Shown piece by piece: positions 39,224-48,236 of a stretch of 64,000 bases of DNA. The notes beneath the pieces are model-generated. The model did no database searches. It was not told where the DNA came from and worked only from the letters and a program-made list of their open reading frames with translations. Made by a program: the position numbers and the translations under genes. How positions within the stretch are numbered: position 1 is the stretch's first letter; every line of letters starts with the position of its first letter. Source of the stretch: Bog-473 sp963788585 (GTDB lineage: Bacteria; Actinomycetota; Acidimicrobiia; Acidimicrobiales; RAAP-2); contig CAWBHA010000006.1 in NCBI GenBank assembly GCA_963788585.1, positions 310,001 to 374,000 on the forward strand, in the 5' to 3' direction.

Positions 39224-40693
39224 TCAGGTTAGCCCTGGAGCCTTCCGTGAAAGACGGACCCTGTGCACCACCGTGAAGCCCACCACGATCACGAGGAGGA
39301 CCGCGGACTGCACCGCCAGGTCCACGAACGCGGTCGCCTGCGGTGCCCCGTGCACGGCGAGCACGCCGAGCGTGAGGGCGAGGGCGCCGCCCAAGAGGAT
39401 GACGGTCACCCAGCGGCGACCCACCGCCAAGAGGTACATGGTCAGCACGACCGAGACGCTCAGCAAGATCATGGCCAACACGAGGGGTGCCAGCGCGTCC
39501 GCGGCGGACGTGTAGGCGTGATGGAAGACGACCTCGAGGAGCGCCTGGGGCGCCAGCACCGCGAGGCCGAGCAGGAGCGCCGACGGGACGGCGAGCAACA
39601 CGAGCACGACGGCCAGCTGGCGCAGCGCGTGACCACCCTGGCGCCATCGGATGGCCGCCTCGGGGAGCAAATACCCGCCGAGGACGATGGCGCCGAAGAC
39701 GATGGCCTTGCTCGTGACGGACACGGCCGCGTAGGCGCCGCTGTGCGTCGGGTTGTCGCGCCCGACGACGAGCACGTCGATGTTCTGCAGCACCGCGACC
39801 ATCGAGAGCGAGATGGACGCCACCACCAGGTCGACCACCACGTCGCGCCGCGCCGAGCCGCCCGAGTGCAGAACGGGGTCGGGGCGGACGGCGGCGATCC
39901 AGCTCCCGGCCGCCCAGTGCAACCGCCCCTGACCGCCGGACCACGCCCGCACGGCGGCCCAGCGCGCGTGCGCCGCCGCCACCACCTCGCCGATGAGGAT
40001 GCCCACCGCGGCCCCCGAGGGCCCGAAGCCCGCCAGCACCAGGACCAGCACGGCCATCAGGCGCACGCCCATCTCGACGAGGAGGTTCACCGCCAGCGGC
40101 CGGTAGGCGCGGTGCGCCTGCAACAGCCCACGGTCGAGCGAGAGGAGCACGAAGAAGCCGGCGGCGGCGAGGATCGCCGCGATGCCGACGCCGCTCTGCT
40201 GGTTGAGGAGGACGGCCACCCCGTGGCGGCTCGTGAAGACGAGGATCGCCCACGCCAGCACCAGCAAGCTGACCTGACGGTGCAGTCGCCCGGCCCACCG
40301 CCGCACCAGGTGCCCGCTGCCGTCGTCGTGCCACAGGGTCACCCTGCGCACCACGGCGATCACGACCGCCGAACCGGGCATGGAGAGGATCAGGTACAGG
40401 CCGGTCAGCTGGTTGAGGACCCCGTAGCTGTGCGGCGTGAGCACGCGGGCCAGCGCGATGGTGAGGAGGACGCTGGCCCCGTTCGCCAGCACGCCCGCCG
40501 CGGCCAGGGGCCCGGCTTGGAGCAGACCGGCCCGCATCGACTGGACGCCGGGCCGCGCCTCCCCGTCGAGGAGGAGCTCCGCGCCCAGGGTGGGGCCGAC
40601 CGCGTTCGGCGCGAGCGCCATCGCCGCGGGGACCGACTCGACGACGACCTCCGCCGCCGGCGCGTCCGCGACGCCGGGGTCGAGGTCGGTCAC
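39224..40693 (-). CDS. Wzx-like polysaccharide flippase (MOP superfamily)
   Basis: The 489-residue membrane protein has about twelve hydrophobic helices, including LAAAGVLANGASVLLTIALA and RVLTPHSYGVLNQLTGLYLI at the start, typical of oligosaccharide flippases. The later half shows ISLSMVAVLQNIDVLVVGRD, a motif with a conserved Asp in a pore helix, and GAYAAVSVTSKAIVFGAIVL. Such proteins move lipid-linked oligosaccharides across the membrane. The GTG start overlaps the SGNH gene stop (GTGA), and the GT4 gene follows, so the three form one operon. Confidence 0.85.
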   Translation of the reverse strand: MTDLDPGVADAPAAEVVVESVPAAMALAPNAVGPTLGAELLLDGEARPGVQSMRAGLLQAGPLAAAGVLANGASVLLTIALARVLTPHSYGVLNQLTGLYLILSMPGSAVVIAVVRRVTLWHDDGSGHLVRRWAGRLHRQVSLLVLAWAILVFTSRHGVAVLLNQQSGVGIAAILAAAGFFVLLSLDRGLLQAHRAYRPLAVNLLVEMGVRLMAVLVLVLAGFGPSGAAVGILIGEVVAAAHARWAAVRAWSGGQGRLHWAAGSWIAAVRPDPVLHSGGSARRDVVVDLVVASISLSMVAVLQNIDVLVVGRDNPTHSGAYAAVSVTSKAIVFGAIVLGGYLLPEAAIRWRQGGHALRQLAVVLVLLAVPSALLLGLAVLAPQALLEVVFHHAYTSAADALAPLVLAMILLSVSVVLTMYLLAVGRRWVTVILLGGALALTLGVLAVHGAPQATAFVDLAVQSAVLLVIVVGFTVVHRVRLSRKAPGLT

Positions 40694-41619
40694 ACGTTGG
40701 CCCTTGCCGTGGCCTCGCTCTCCATGCCGATACGGTCGATGACGGGCAGGATCTGACGCTGCAACAGCTCGCCGCCCGCGGTGCTGACGTGGATCCCGTC
40801 CGCCCAGCGCACGTCGACGCCGTCCACCGCGGCGCGGTACCGCCCGTTGGGGCTGAGCATCCGGTTGAGGTCGATCACGCTGACGACGCCCGGATGCGCC
40901 CGCGCCACCTGCCGCACGAGGGCGTTGTAGGCCCGCGCGCGCGCCGGCGTGTTCTCCGGCCAGGGCAGCCCGTCGGCCTGACGGTCACTGGGGTCGATGT
41001 AGGGCATGGTGAACAGCACCACTTTGGCACCAAACGTGTGCAGGATGGCGATTGCCGACCCGAGGTCGGCCCCGACATGCGCATCCCAGGCGGCCTCGCC
41101 GATGTGGACCCACCGCCCGTGGAGGAGGTGGTCCGTGACCTCCCAGCGGCCCAGTCCGAGCGCCACCACCTGGGGGTGCCGCGCCGCCACCACGAAGGGC
41201 CAGAGGCCACGCCAGTCGTCGCAGCCCGGCGTGGCGGGCCCGGGGGACCCTTGAATGCGCACCTTGAGTTGCGGGTCGAGGTCGCACCCGTCGGTCGCCT
41301 GGTCCACCACCGTGACGCCGTAGCGCGTCTGCGCCTGGACGGACAGGCCCATGCCGAGCGTCAGGGCGATCGAGTCGCCGACGATCAGCAGCCGCAAAGG
41401 GTGCGCGCCGTAGGCGCCGGCGCGCTCGAGCGCGGCGTGCTCGGGGACGGACAGCCCGGGCGCGAGGCGCGTGGCCACCCGGGCGCCCCCGGCCCCGCCA
41501 CCGCCCCCGCCGCTGGCCGCGCCCGCCTCGCCGGCCTGGGTGCTCGCCGCCACGCCGCCGAGAAATGCCGCCAGGACGCACGCGGCACCGAACAGGTGTC
41601 GCACCGCCGAACCCGTCAC
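40690..41619 (-). CDS. Exported SGNH/GDSL-type hydrolase
   Basis: The 309-residue product begins with an N-terminal hydrophobic segment (HLFGAACVLAAFLGGVAAST), a signal peptide or anchor, then a Gly-rich linker. The SGNH domain has block I LRLLIVGDSIALTLGMGLSV with the nucleophile Ser, a Gly/Asn-type region near QVVALGLGRWEVTDH, and VRWADGIHVSTAGGEL with the Asp-His pair. Similar domains de-O-acetylate or O-acetylate surface glycans. In this cluster it probably modifies an exported polysaccharide. It is coupled to the flippase gene. Confidence 0.8.
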   Translation of the reverse strand: MTGSAVRHLFGAACVLAAFLGGVAASTQAGEAGAASGGGGGGAGGARVATRLAPGLSVPEHAALERAGAYGAHPLRLLIVGDSIALTLGMGLSVQAQTRYGVTVVDQATDGCDLDPQLKVRIQGSPGPATPGCDDWRGLWPFVVAARHPQVVALGLGRWEVTDHLLHGRWVHIGEAAWDAHVGADLGSAIAILHTFGAKVVLFTMPYIDPSDRQADGLPWPENTPARARAYNALVRQVARAHPGVVSVIDLNRMLSPNGRYRAAVDGVDVRWADGIHVSTAGGELLQRQILPVIDRIGMESEATARANV

Positions 41620-41810
41620 CTCGCCACCGTCCTCCTCGCCAAGAGGGGCCTACCCGCCGGACCGGGGCGCGAAACGGGGCCGCCGCCGGAGCCGGACCGC
41701 GGGCGCGGTCCCTCAACCACTCCGCGTCGGCCGTCGCGGCCCGAATCTTGAGGAAGGCGGGCCCCATCAGGGCCCCGGTCGGACGTGGCCCGGTCGCGGC
41801 CGGGGCGCGG

Positions 41811-43676
41811 TCAGGGTGCCGTCCGGACGCCCGCGATGACGCAGTTCGCCACCTGCATGGTGGCGACGGACACGCCGCCCGACGTCCGCTCCGCCGCCCC
41901 GCTGCACGCGGCCAGGGAGCCGGCCTTCAGGACCAGCGGGTGGGTGAGCCCGAGTTGCACGTGGTTCCAGACCCACGCTCCGGCCTGGAGGGTGGGCGGC
42001 CGCCCGAGGGCGGCGGTCATGAACGCCGCCGCATAGACGGGGTCGCGTCCCAGCTGCTGCGGCGGGATGGCGGGATCCGGCGCGACCACCACGGTGTTCA
42101 CCTCCCAGACCGAGAGGGCGTGCCGGACCGCGGCGAGTTGCGTCGGGCTCCCGGCGGGCGGGGGCTGCGGCTCGGCGAGGCTGAGCGAGGACAGCAATTC
42201 GAAACCCGCCGCGGCGGTGCCGGCGCGAGACGCCACCCCTTGTGGGCCCCCTCCGCCGGCCTGGCTGTAGGGCATGCCGAGGACGGCCTGCCAGGTCAGG
42301 GCGGACTGGACGCCCGAGAACGGCGCGGGATAGGAGAGGAGCACCCTCCCGGGCGGGAGCCTCGGGGCCACCTGCGCGTACCAGCGGGGCAGGACGACCT
42401 GTTCCATCACGAACGGCAGGCGCCCGCCGAAGGTGACCCCCATCGGGACGAGCGCCACGGCGCCGACCGCCAGCGCGCCGAGCGCGCCGCGCCAGTCGGG
42501 CAACAGCGCGTGGACGCGCTGGAGGAGGACGGCGAGGAAGACGGCCGCGGCCAGGAAGCCGATCGCCATGAAGCGCTGCTGGATCACGTTGTCCAACACG
42601 GGGAGGCGGTCGAAGAGGCGGGCCGGCTCCCACTGGCCGCGGCGGATGCCCAACGAGCAGACGCCGCACAGGACCAGCAGGAAGCCGAAGAACCACAGCC
42701 GGCAGTCCCGCCGGAAGGCGACGAGGCCGGCGACGAAGACGGCCAGGAGGCTCCAGCCCAGGTAGGCCTCGGATGCCAGCGGCGCCCCCTCGTACCCGCT
42801 GAGCGGAAAGAAGGAGTGGAGGCGCGGCGGGTAGCCGGGCGCCACGAAGCTCGACGGGATGAAGCCGCCGATCACCCCGACGTTGGGCCAGACCAGGCCG
42901 GAGAGGTGCGCGGGGCCGTCCAGCGCGAACCACACCGGCCAGACGAGAAGCACCGCGCCGACGCCCACCCCGACGCCGAGGCCGGTGGCGGCGTGGGGGG
43001 CCAGCCGCCGCAGCGCGGTCCGGTCGGCGACCAGGGCGGCGGCCACCAGGACGAGTACCCCCAGGACGGCGACGAGGGCCGACAGGGCGAGGAGCTCGGA
43101 GGACAGGAAGAACTGCACGGCGAAGAGGAGCCCCAGCAGGACGCCGGACCACACCGCACTGTGGCGCTGGCGCAGGAGGATCTCGTCGAGCGCGATGAGG
43201 ATCAGCGGGAGCAGCATCAGGGCGGCGGTCATCAGGTGCGCGAACTCGAGGCTCGTCAAGACGAAGGGCGAGAACCCGTAGAGGAGCCCGCCGACGAACG
43301 CGGCCGGCGTCCAGGGGGCCCAGCGCCGCACGGCGACGAACGCGGTGAAGGCGGTCACGGCCGGAGTCAGCGTGCAGGCGACGTTGAGCGAGGCGACCGG
43401 ACCCCAGATCCAGGTCACCGGGACGAGGGGGATGCTCAACCCGGTGACCGACGTCTGCGCCAGCAGGTTGATGCCGCCCGGGTGGAACAGCGCGGTGGAG
43501 AAGAACGGGTTCTCCCCGTGGGCCAATGCCGTCGCCGGCCATTGGAAGAACCACGTGAAGAGGGCCGGGTCGCCACAGCCGCACAGCGTGTGGGTGGTGG
43601 CGCCCGCGGACCACGCGTGCACCCAGAGCACGAAGCCGAGGGCGACATAGACGAGCCCGACCGCGGCGAGCGTCAT
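41811..43676 (-). CDS. Polytopic membrane protein, probable GT-C-fold glycosyltransferase
   Basis: This 621-residue protein has about twelve membrane helices, from LAAVGLVYVALGFVLWVHAW to LAVGAVALVPMGVTFGGRL, then a C-terminal soluble domain of about 180 residues. The first outer loop contains DPALFTWFFQWPATALAHGE, like the acidic loop of GT-C enzymes. No Pfam family is certain from reading alone. It is likely an exporter-side enzyme that uses polyprenyl-phosphate sugars. It is separated from the UGM-like gene by 40 bp and from the SGNH gene by 191 bp. Confidence 0.6.
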   Translation of the reverse strand: MTLAAVGLVYVALGFVLWVHAWSAGATTHTLCGCGDPALFTWFFQWPATALAHGENPFFSTALFHPGGINLLAQTSVTGLSIPLVPVTWIWGPVASLNVACTLTPAVTAFTAFVAVRRWAPWTPAAFVGGLLYGFSPFVLTSLEFAHLMTAALMLLPLILIALDEILLRQRHSAVWSGVLLGLLFAVQFFLSSELLALSALVAVLGVLVLVAAALVADRTALRRLAPHAATGLGVGVGVGAVLLVWPVWFALDGPAHLSGLVWPNVGVIGGFIPSSFVAPGYPPRLHSFFPLSGYEGAPLASEAYLGWSLLAVFVAGLVAFRRDCRLWFFGFLLVLCGVCSLGIRRGQWEPARLFDRLPVLDNVIQQRFMAIGFLAAAVFLAVLLQRVHALLPDWRGALGALAVGAVALVPMGVTFGGRLPFVMEQVVLPRWYAQVAPRLPPGRVLLSYPAPFSGVQSALTWQAVLGMPYSQAGGGGPQGVASRAGTAAAGFELLSSLSLAEPQPPPAGSPTQLAAVRHALSVWEVNTVVVAPDPAIPPQQLGRDPVYAAAFMTAALGRPPTLQAGAWVWNHVQLGLTHPLVLKAGSLAACSGAAERTSGGVSVATMQVANCVIAGVRTAP

Positions 43677-43716
43677 CCACCGCCGCCACCACCGGCACGC
43701 CCGCGCGGGCGCTTGC

Positions 43717-45204
43717 TCAGCCAGCGCGGGGCGTGCCGGCCGAGACGGTCGCCCGCCGCGGCAGCACGGGAGCTTCCCGCCCGGTCGAGCCGGCCTCGTG
43801 GTACTCCTCCTCGACGTTGACCGTCCACACGTCGTGGTCGGCGCCGAAGATGTTCTCGACCGTCAGCAGGGCGGTGTACATCGAGTGGTCCTGGTTGTTG
43901 TACTTGTGCATCCCGTTGCGCCCCACCGGGTGGATGTTGGGCGCCTCGGCGTCCAGCCACTTCCGGATCGTCTCGACGTTGGCCTTGTAGTTGAAGTCGT
44001 AGTACGGGTAGGCCTTGGGCACGCGCACCACGTAACCGCGCTCGACGTCGCCGTCGGCGGCCAGCCCGAGCGAGATGAGCTCCTTCGTGCCCAACGCGAT
44101 GAGCTCGTCATCGGGCCGGTTCCACATGTCGTCGCCCTCGAACACGAAGTACTCCATGCCGAGACAGGTGTACCCGTCCTTGACGAGATAGGGGGACCAC
44201 GAGCCGTAGTTCTGGATGCGACCGACGTCGACGTCCGTGGCGTGGATGTAGATCCAGTTGTCCGGGAAGCTGCGCGCCTCGGGCACCACGAGCGCCACGG
44301 TGAGGTAGTCCCGGTAGTGCAGATCGTCGGCCGCGGCGACCACCTCGGGCGGCGGCGCCGGGTCGATGGCGTTCACGAGCTCGCGCATCGGCATGGTCGA
44401 GATCACGTGCGAGGCCGCCACGGTGTGCTCGACCCGCCCCTGGGTGTACCGCGCGCTGACGGCCCTGCCGCCGACGACGTCGATGCGGGTGAGCCGCGCG
44501 CCCATCTCCAGCGTCCCCCCGGCGGCCTGCACCTTGTCCGCACAGATCTCCCACATCATGCCCGGGCCGTACTTGGGGTACTGGAACTCCTCGATGAGGG
44601 TCGTGATGTCCGTCTGCCCGCGCTTGGGCAGGATGGCGTTGACGACCGCCTTGCGCAGGTCGAGGTTCTTCACGCGCTGGGCGGCCCAGTCGGCGGGCAT
44701 GTCCGAGACCGGCACGCCCCAGACCTTTTCCGTGTACGTCTTGAAGAACGTCCGGTAGAGCCGCCAGCCGAAGCGCTTCACGAGCCAGTTCTCGTAGTTC
44801 GACTCGTCCTTGGGCGGGTGGACGCGCGCCCACAGGTAGGAGAGGCCGATCATGATCCCCTCCCAGATGGAGAGGTTGCGCAACACGTTCAGGGCGCGCA
44901 GCGGGTAGTCGAGGAACTTGCCCTTGTAGTAGATGCGGCTCATGCGGGGCCGGAGCATGAAGTCGCCTTCGGGCAGGATCTCGTGCCACAGCTCCTCGAC
45001 CTCGTCGACCTTGGTGAAGAAGCGGTGGCCGCCGAGGTCGAAACGCCAGCCGTCACGCACGACGGTGCGGCTGATGCCGCCCACGACGTCGTCGGCCTCG
45101 AGGACGACCGGGTGCTGCCCCCGTTTGGTCAGGAGGTAGGCGGCCGTGAGGCCGCCGGGCCCGGCGCCGACGATGACGACGGGTGGCTCGTCCGGTACTG
45201 CCAT
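43717..45204 (-). CDS. FAD-dependent oxidoreductase, UDP-galactopyranose mutase / protoporphyrinogen oxidase-like
   Basis: The 495-residue protein opens PPVVIVGAGPGGLTAAYLL, the FAD-binding GxGxxG, and VVLEADDVVGGISRTVVRDG. It then has FDLGGHRFFTKVDEVEELWH, a motif known from UGM-like enzymes of polysaccharide clusters, and VGRNGMHKYNNQDHSMYTAL near the C-terminus for FAD contact. It is longer than classical UGM (about 370-400 residues). A role in making or rearranging a nucleotide sugar, such as a galactofuranose donor, is possible but not proven. All neighbours are envelope genes. Confidence 0.75.
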   Translation of the reverse strand: MAVPDEPPVVIVGAGPGGLTAAYLLTKRGQHPVVLEADDVVGGISRTVVRDGWRFDLGGHRFFTKVDEVEELWHEILPEGDFMLRPRMSRIYYKGKFLDYPLRALNVLRNLSIWEGIMIGLSYLWARVHPPKDESNYENWLVKRFGWRLYRTFFKTYTEKVWGVPVSDMPADWAAQRVKNLDLRKAVVNAILPKRGQTDITTLIEEFQYPKYGPGMMWEICADKVQAAGGTLEMGARLTRIDVVGGRAVSARYTQGRVEHTVAASHVISTMPMRELVNAIDPAPPPEVVAAADDLHYRDYLTVALVVPEARSFPDNWIYIHATDVDVGRIQNYGSWSPYLVKDGYTCLGMEYFVFEGDDMWNRPDDELIALGTKELISLGLAADGDVERGYVVRVPKAYPYYDFNYKANVETIRKWLDAEAPNIHPVGRNGMHKYNNQDHSMYTALLTVENIFGADHDVWTVNVEEEYHEAGSTGREAPVLPRRATVSAGTPRAG

Positions 45205-45265
45205 CGTGGAGGGGAGGTTAGTGGACCCCCCGTGCCTGCCTGGGGAGGGGGCGTGGTCCGGATGG

Positions 45266-46528
45266 TCAGGGTACGGAGATGTTGAGGAAGGCCAGGAGCG
45301 CGTAGCCGGCCAGGCCGGCCGACAGCAGCGCCAGGACGGCCCGTTCGACCTGCGTGTCGGTGATGACGAGGGCGGCGGCGATCGAGAGTGGGAAGGCGCT
45401 GAGCGCGTAGCGCTCGAACGAATCGAGGTTCGACCCGGCCAGGGCCGTCACCAGGACCGCCAACGCGAACAGCGTGTAGGGGGCGGGCAGGCGGCGCCAG
45501 CAGACGAGGAGCATGGCCACGGCCAGGAGCACCCAGGGCACGTGCAGGGCGGTCCCCACGTGGTGGTGGAGCAGGCCGCGGGCATCGTCGTACAGGGTCG
45601 CGAAGGGGTCGGCGAGGCCCCCGTGGTGCGAGCTCTCCAACTGCACCCGCACCGGGGCCCACCAGTCGCCGACGGTGTGCTTGGACCAGGCCAGGAATGC
45701 GGCCACCGCGACGAAGGGCGCGGCGACGGCGCCGATCCCGGCCACCCGCTCGGACCGCCCGAGCCGCGGCCACCAGCGCACCACCTCGGCCAGCACGGCG
45801 AGGAACAGGAGGACGCCGATGGGGCGGGTCAGCGCAGCGGCGAAGGCAAGCGTGCCGGCGAGGACGAAGCGGGGCCGGGCGCCGTCGGTCCGCGGCGGCC
45901 GCAGCGACAGGAAGCAGCCGAGCGCGAAGACGAGGAAGACCGACTCCGCGTAGCCCATGACGAGGACGAACGCGGCCGGCAGCAGGCTCAGGATCCACAC
46001 GGAGCGGCGGGCCACCGCTCCCGAGCCGGTCTCTCGACGGACCAGGAGGTAGAGCATGGCCGTGGCGGCCAGAGCCGCCGCATTGGCAAGGAGGACGAGG
46101 GCGGGGCCGTCGCCGAGGCCGGGCACCCAGGCCAGGGCGTGGGTCAGCGCCGGGACGACCGGGAAGAAGCGCAGGGAGTCCCGACCCAGGGGTGCGTAGC
46201 CGGTGCGGGCGATCGTCTCGTACCATCCGGCGTCCCACCCCAGCAGCCCGGCGTGGACGCGCGCCGCCACCCCCGCGGTGGCCGGATGCGTGCGGTCCAC
46301 GACGAAGTGGGCCAGGCCGAGGGTCGCGAGGACCACGACGCGCGCCACCACATAGGGCAGTGCGGCTTCCCGGAGCGACTCGGGCAACCGGGCCCAGGCG
46401 TGGCGGACGCCCGACCAGCCCCCCGCCCGGGACCGGCTGCCGGCGGAGGGGAGACCGGCCGCGGCGTGCGCGGCCCCCCCGGCGTGTTCGGCCTGCTCGG
46501 CCTGCCCGGTCTCGGTCACCCCGACCAC
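45266..46528 (-). CDS. Mannosyltransferase-like membrane protein (PIG-V type)
   Basis: The 420-residue protein starts with a GTG and a long polar head, then helices beginning ALPYVVARVVVLATLGLAHF. The outer loop has GLLGWDAGWYETIARTGYAP, the W-D-x-x-W-Y motif of PIG-V-like GT-C mannosyltransferases, and RFFPVVPALTHALAWVPGL. About ten helices follow, ending LALLSAGLAGYALLAFL. Such enzymes add mannose from polyprenyl-phosphomannose outside the membrane. It starts 3 bp after the preceding gene stops, so both are co-transcribed. Confidence 0.75.
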   Translation of the reverse strand: MVGVTETGQAEQAEHAGGAAHAAAGLPSAGSRSRAGGWSGVRHAWARLPESLREAALPYVVARVVVLATLGLAHFVVDRTHPATAGVAARVHAGLLGWDAGWYETIARTGYAPLGRDSLRFFPVVPALTHALAWVPGLGDGPALVLLANAAALAATAMLYLLVRRETGSGAVARRSVWILSLLPAAFVLVMGYAESVFLVFALGCFLSLRPPRTDGARPRFVLAGTLAFAAALTRPIGVLLFLAVLAEVVRWWPRLGRSERVAGIGAVAAPFVAVAAFLAWSKHTVGDWWAPVRVQLESSHHGGLADPFATLYDDARGLLHHHVGTALHVPWVLLAVAMLLVCWRRLPAPYTLFALAVLVTALAGSNLDSFERYALSAFPLSIAAALVITDTQVERAVLALLSAGLAGYALLAFLNISVP

Positions 46529-46531
46529 CCC

Positions 46532-48127
46532 TCAGGGCCCCGAGGTCGCGTACTCGGTCAGGTTCATGGGCTCGTAGAAGAGCGCTGGATGGTTGGTCAC
46601 GATGTTGAGGCCGCCGCCGCCGTTCTTGGTCGCGGCGTTGATGAGGTCCGAGGCGATCGTCTCACACTTGACGCCGTAGGTCTCGTACATCGGCTGCCAG
46701 ACCAGCCAGATGTGGTGGTCGGACCCGGCCCGCTGCAGCACGAAAGCGGAGAAGGCGTTCGGGTCCGCCGCGTGCACGGTGTCCGCATAGTCCACCCAGT
46801 CCACGATCTGTGGGCCCGTCCGCCGGGGAAAGGTGATCATGTCGTACTGCGATGGGTCGCGGATCTGGCGGTAGACCGACGGGCCGAGCTGATCGGGGCA
46901 GAAGGCGATCACGTCACCCGGCTTCGCCTGCGCGTTGATGGCAGCAGCGACGGCGTTGGCCTGCGTCCGCTGCGTCGTCACGTTCTGCGCGGACGAGATC
47001 AGTCCCGCCACGACCGCCAGCCCGACGACGATCACCCGCGCCGTCGGATTGAGCAGCGTCGTGGTGCCCAGCGCCACCAGGAGCACGAAGGGCAGGAAGA
47101 CCACCGCGGCATAGCGGGACGAGAAGGCACTGGCCGTGATGATGCCGCCGGCGATGGCCGCGAAGAGCGTCCCGAGGACGACGAAGCCGATGCCGCGCGC
47201 ACGGGGGCGGGTGCGCAGGTCGAGCTCGATGATGCGGCCGCTCAGGCCGACGCCGAAGACCGCCAGCGCCAGCATGCAGAAGTAGATGACGGCGAGCAGC
47301 CGCCCCTGGTTCGTCGCCGTCTGCAACGTAGAACCCTGGTTGTCGGTGAAGCCGGTGAGGGCGTTGATGACGGCCGAGAAGTTCGGCGGCGCCGCCCACG
47401 GCGTCCCGGTGTGCTTCGTCTGATACAAGAACGTCGGGACCCACGGCACGAACAAGAGCGCGCCGACGGCGAGCGCGATGAGCGCCGCCCACGGCGCGTC
47501 CTCGGGGTGCCCGCGCCGCCGGGTGCGCACGATCGATGCGATGAGCCAGATGCCCACCATGGCCACGAGGTAGAGCGACCAATACTGCGCGTAGAGGAGC
47601 GCCGCCGCCACCACGGCCACGGCGATCAGATTGCCCGGACGAGGCGCTCTCACCGCCCGTTGCAGGGCGAGAAAGCCACAGCCGGTCAAGAGGATGACGA
47701 GCGCGTACATGCGCGACTCCGTCGCGTAGTACACGGCGAACGGCGCGCTGGCCAGCAGGACGAGCATGGTCCAGGCCACCGCCCGGCCGCCCAGCTGCTT
47801 GCCGCACAGCCAGCCGACCGGGAGCGTGATGACCGCGAAGATGCCCGAGAGCGAGCGGACGGCGTCGTTCGACTGCCCGAACAAGACGATCCAGAAGTGG
47901 AGGAGGTAGTAATAGAGGGGTGGCGCCCCGTCGTGCTTGAGGGCGTTCGGGATCTCGTGCAGCGGGAGGCGGGCGATGTCGACCGTGAGCGCCTCGTCCA
48001 GCCAGAGCCCGGAACGAGTCCAGAAACGCAGGAACAGACCCGCCGCGACGACCAGCCCCACCCCCACCCCGACCGCCGTGCGCGTGCGACCGGTGAGTGT
48101 GGGAACCTCCTCGGGCATGGGCCGCAT
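46532..48127 (-). CDS. ArnT/PMT-like glycosyltransferase (GT39/GT83 type)
   Basis: Two in-frame ATGs, at 48127 and 48118, are possible starts (531 residues from the first). The first helix is followed by RSGLWLDEALTVDIARLPLH, where the Asp-Glu pair is the usual GT-C catalytic acid motif, and HDGAPPLYYYLLHFWIVLFG. About eleven helices follow (AVAWTMLVLLASAPFAVYYA; YYATESRMYALVILLTGCGF). The C-terminal 130 residues are soluble. It probably transfers a sugar from a polyprenyl-phosphate donor onto a lipid, glycan or protein outside the membrane. Confidence 0.78.
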   Translation of the reverse strand: MRPMPEEVPTLTGRTRTAVGVGVGLVVAAGLFLRFWTRSGLWLDEALTVDIARLPLHEIPNALKHDGAPPLYYYLLHFWIVLFGQSNDAVRSLSGIFAVITLPVGWLCGKQLGGRAVAWTMLVLLASAPFAVYYATESRMYALVILLTGCGFLALQRAVRAPRPGNLIAVAVVAAALLYAQYWSLYLVAMVGIWLIASIVRTRRRGHPEDAPWAALIALAVGALLFVPWVPTFLYQTKHTGTPWAAPPNFSAVINALTGFTDNQGSTLQTATNQGRLLAVIYFCMLALAVFGVGLSGRIIELDLRTRPRARGIGFVVLGTLFAAIAGGIITASAFSSRYAAVVFLPFVLLVALGTTTLLNPTARVIVVGLAVVAGLISSAQNVTTQRTQANAVAAAINAQAKPGDVIAFCPDQLGPSVYRQIRDPSQYDMITFPRRTGPQIVDWVDYADTVHAADPNAFSAFVLQRAGSDHHIWLVWQPMYETYGVKCETIASDLINAATKNGGGGLNIVTNHPALFYEPMNLTEYATSGP

Positions 48128-48236
48128 GGTAGGACAATGGGGTCGCGGTCTAGGATCATCCGCCGCCGGGGAGGGCATCAGGAGATCGGGAGACCGAAGG
48201 GAACCGAGATAGACCGAAAGGGGGGAAGAAGGGGAC

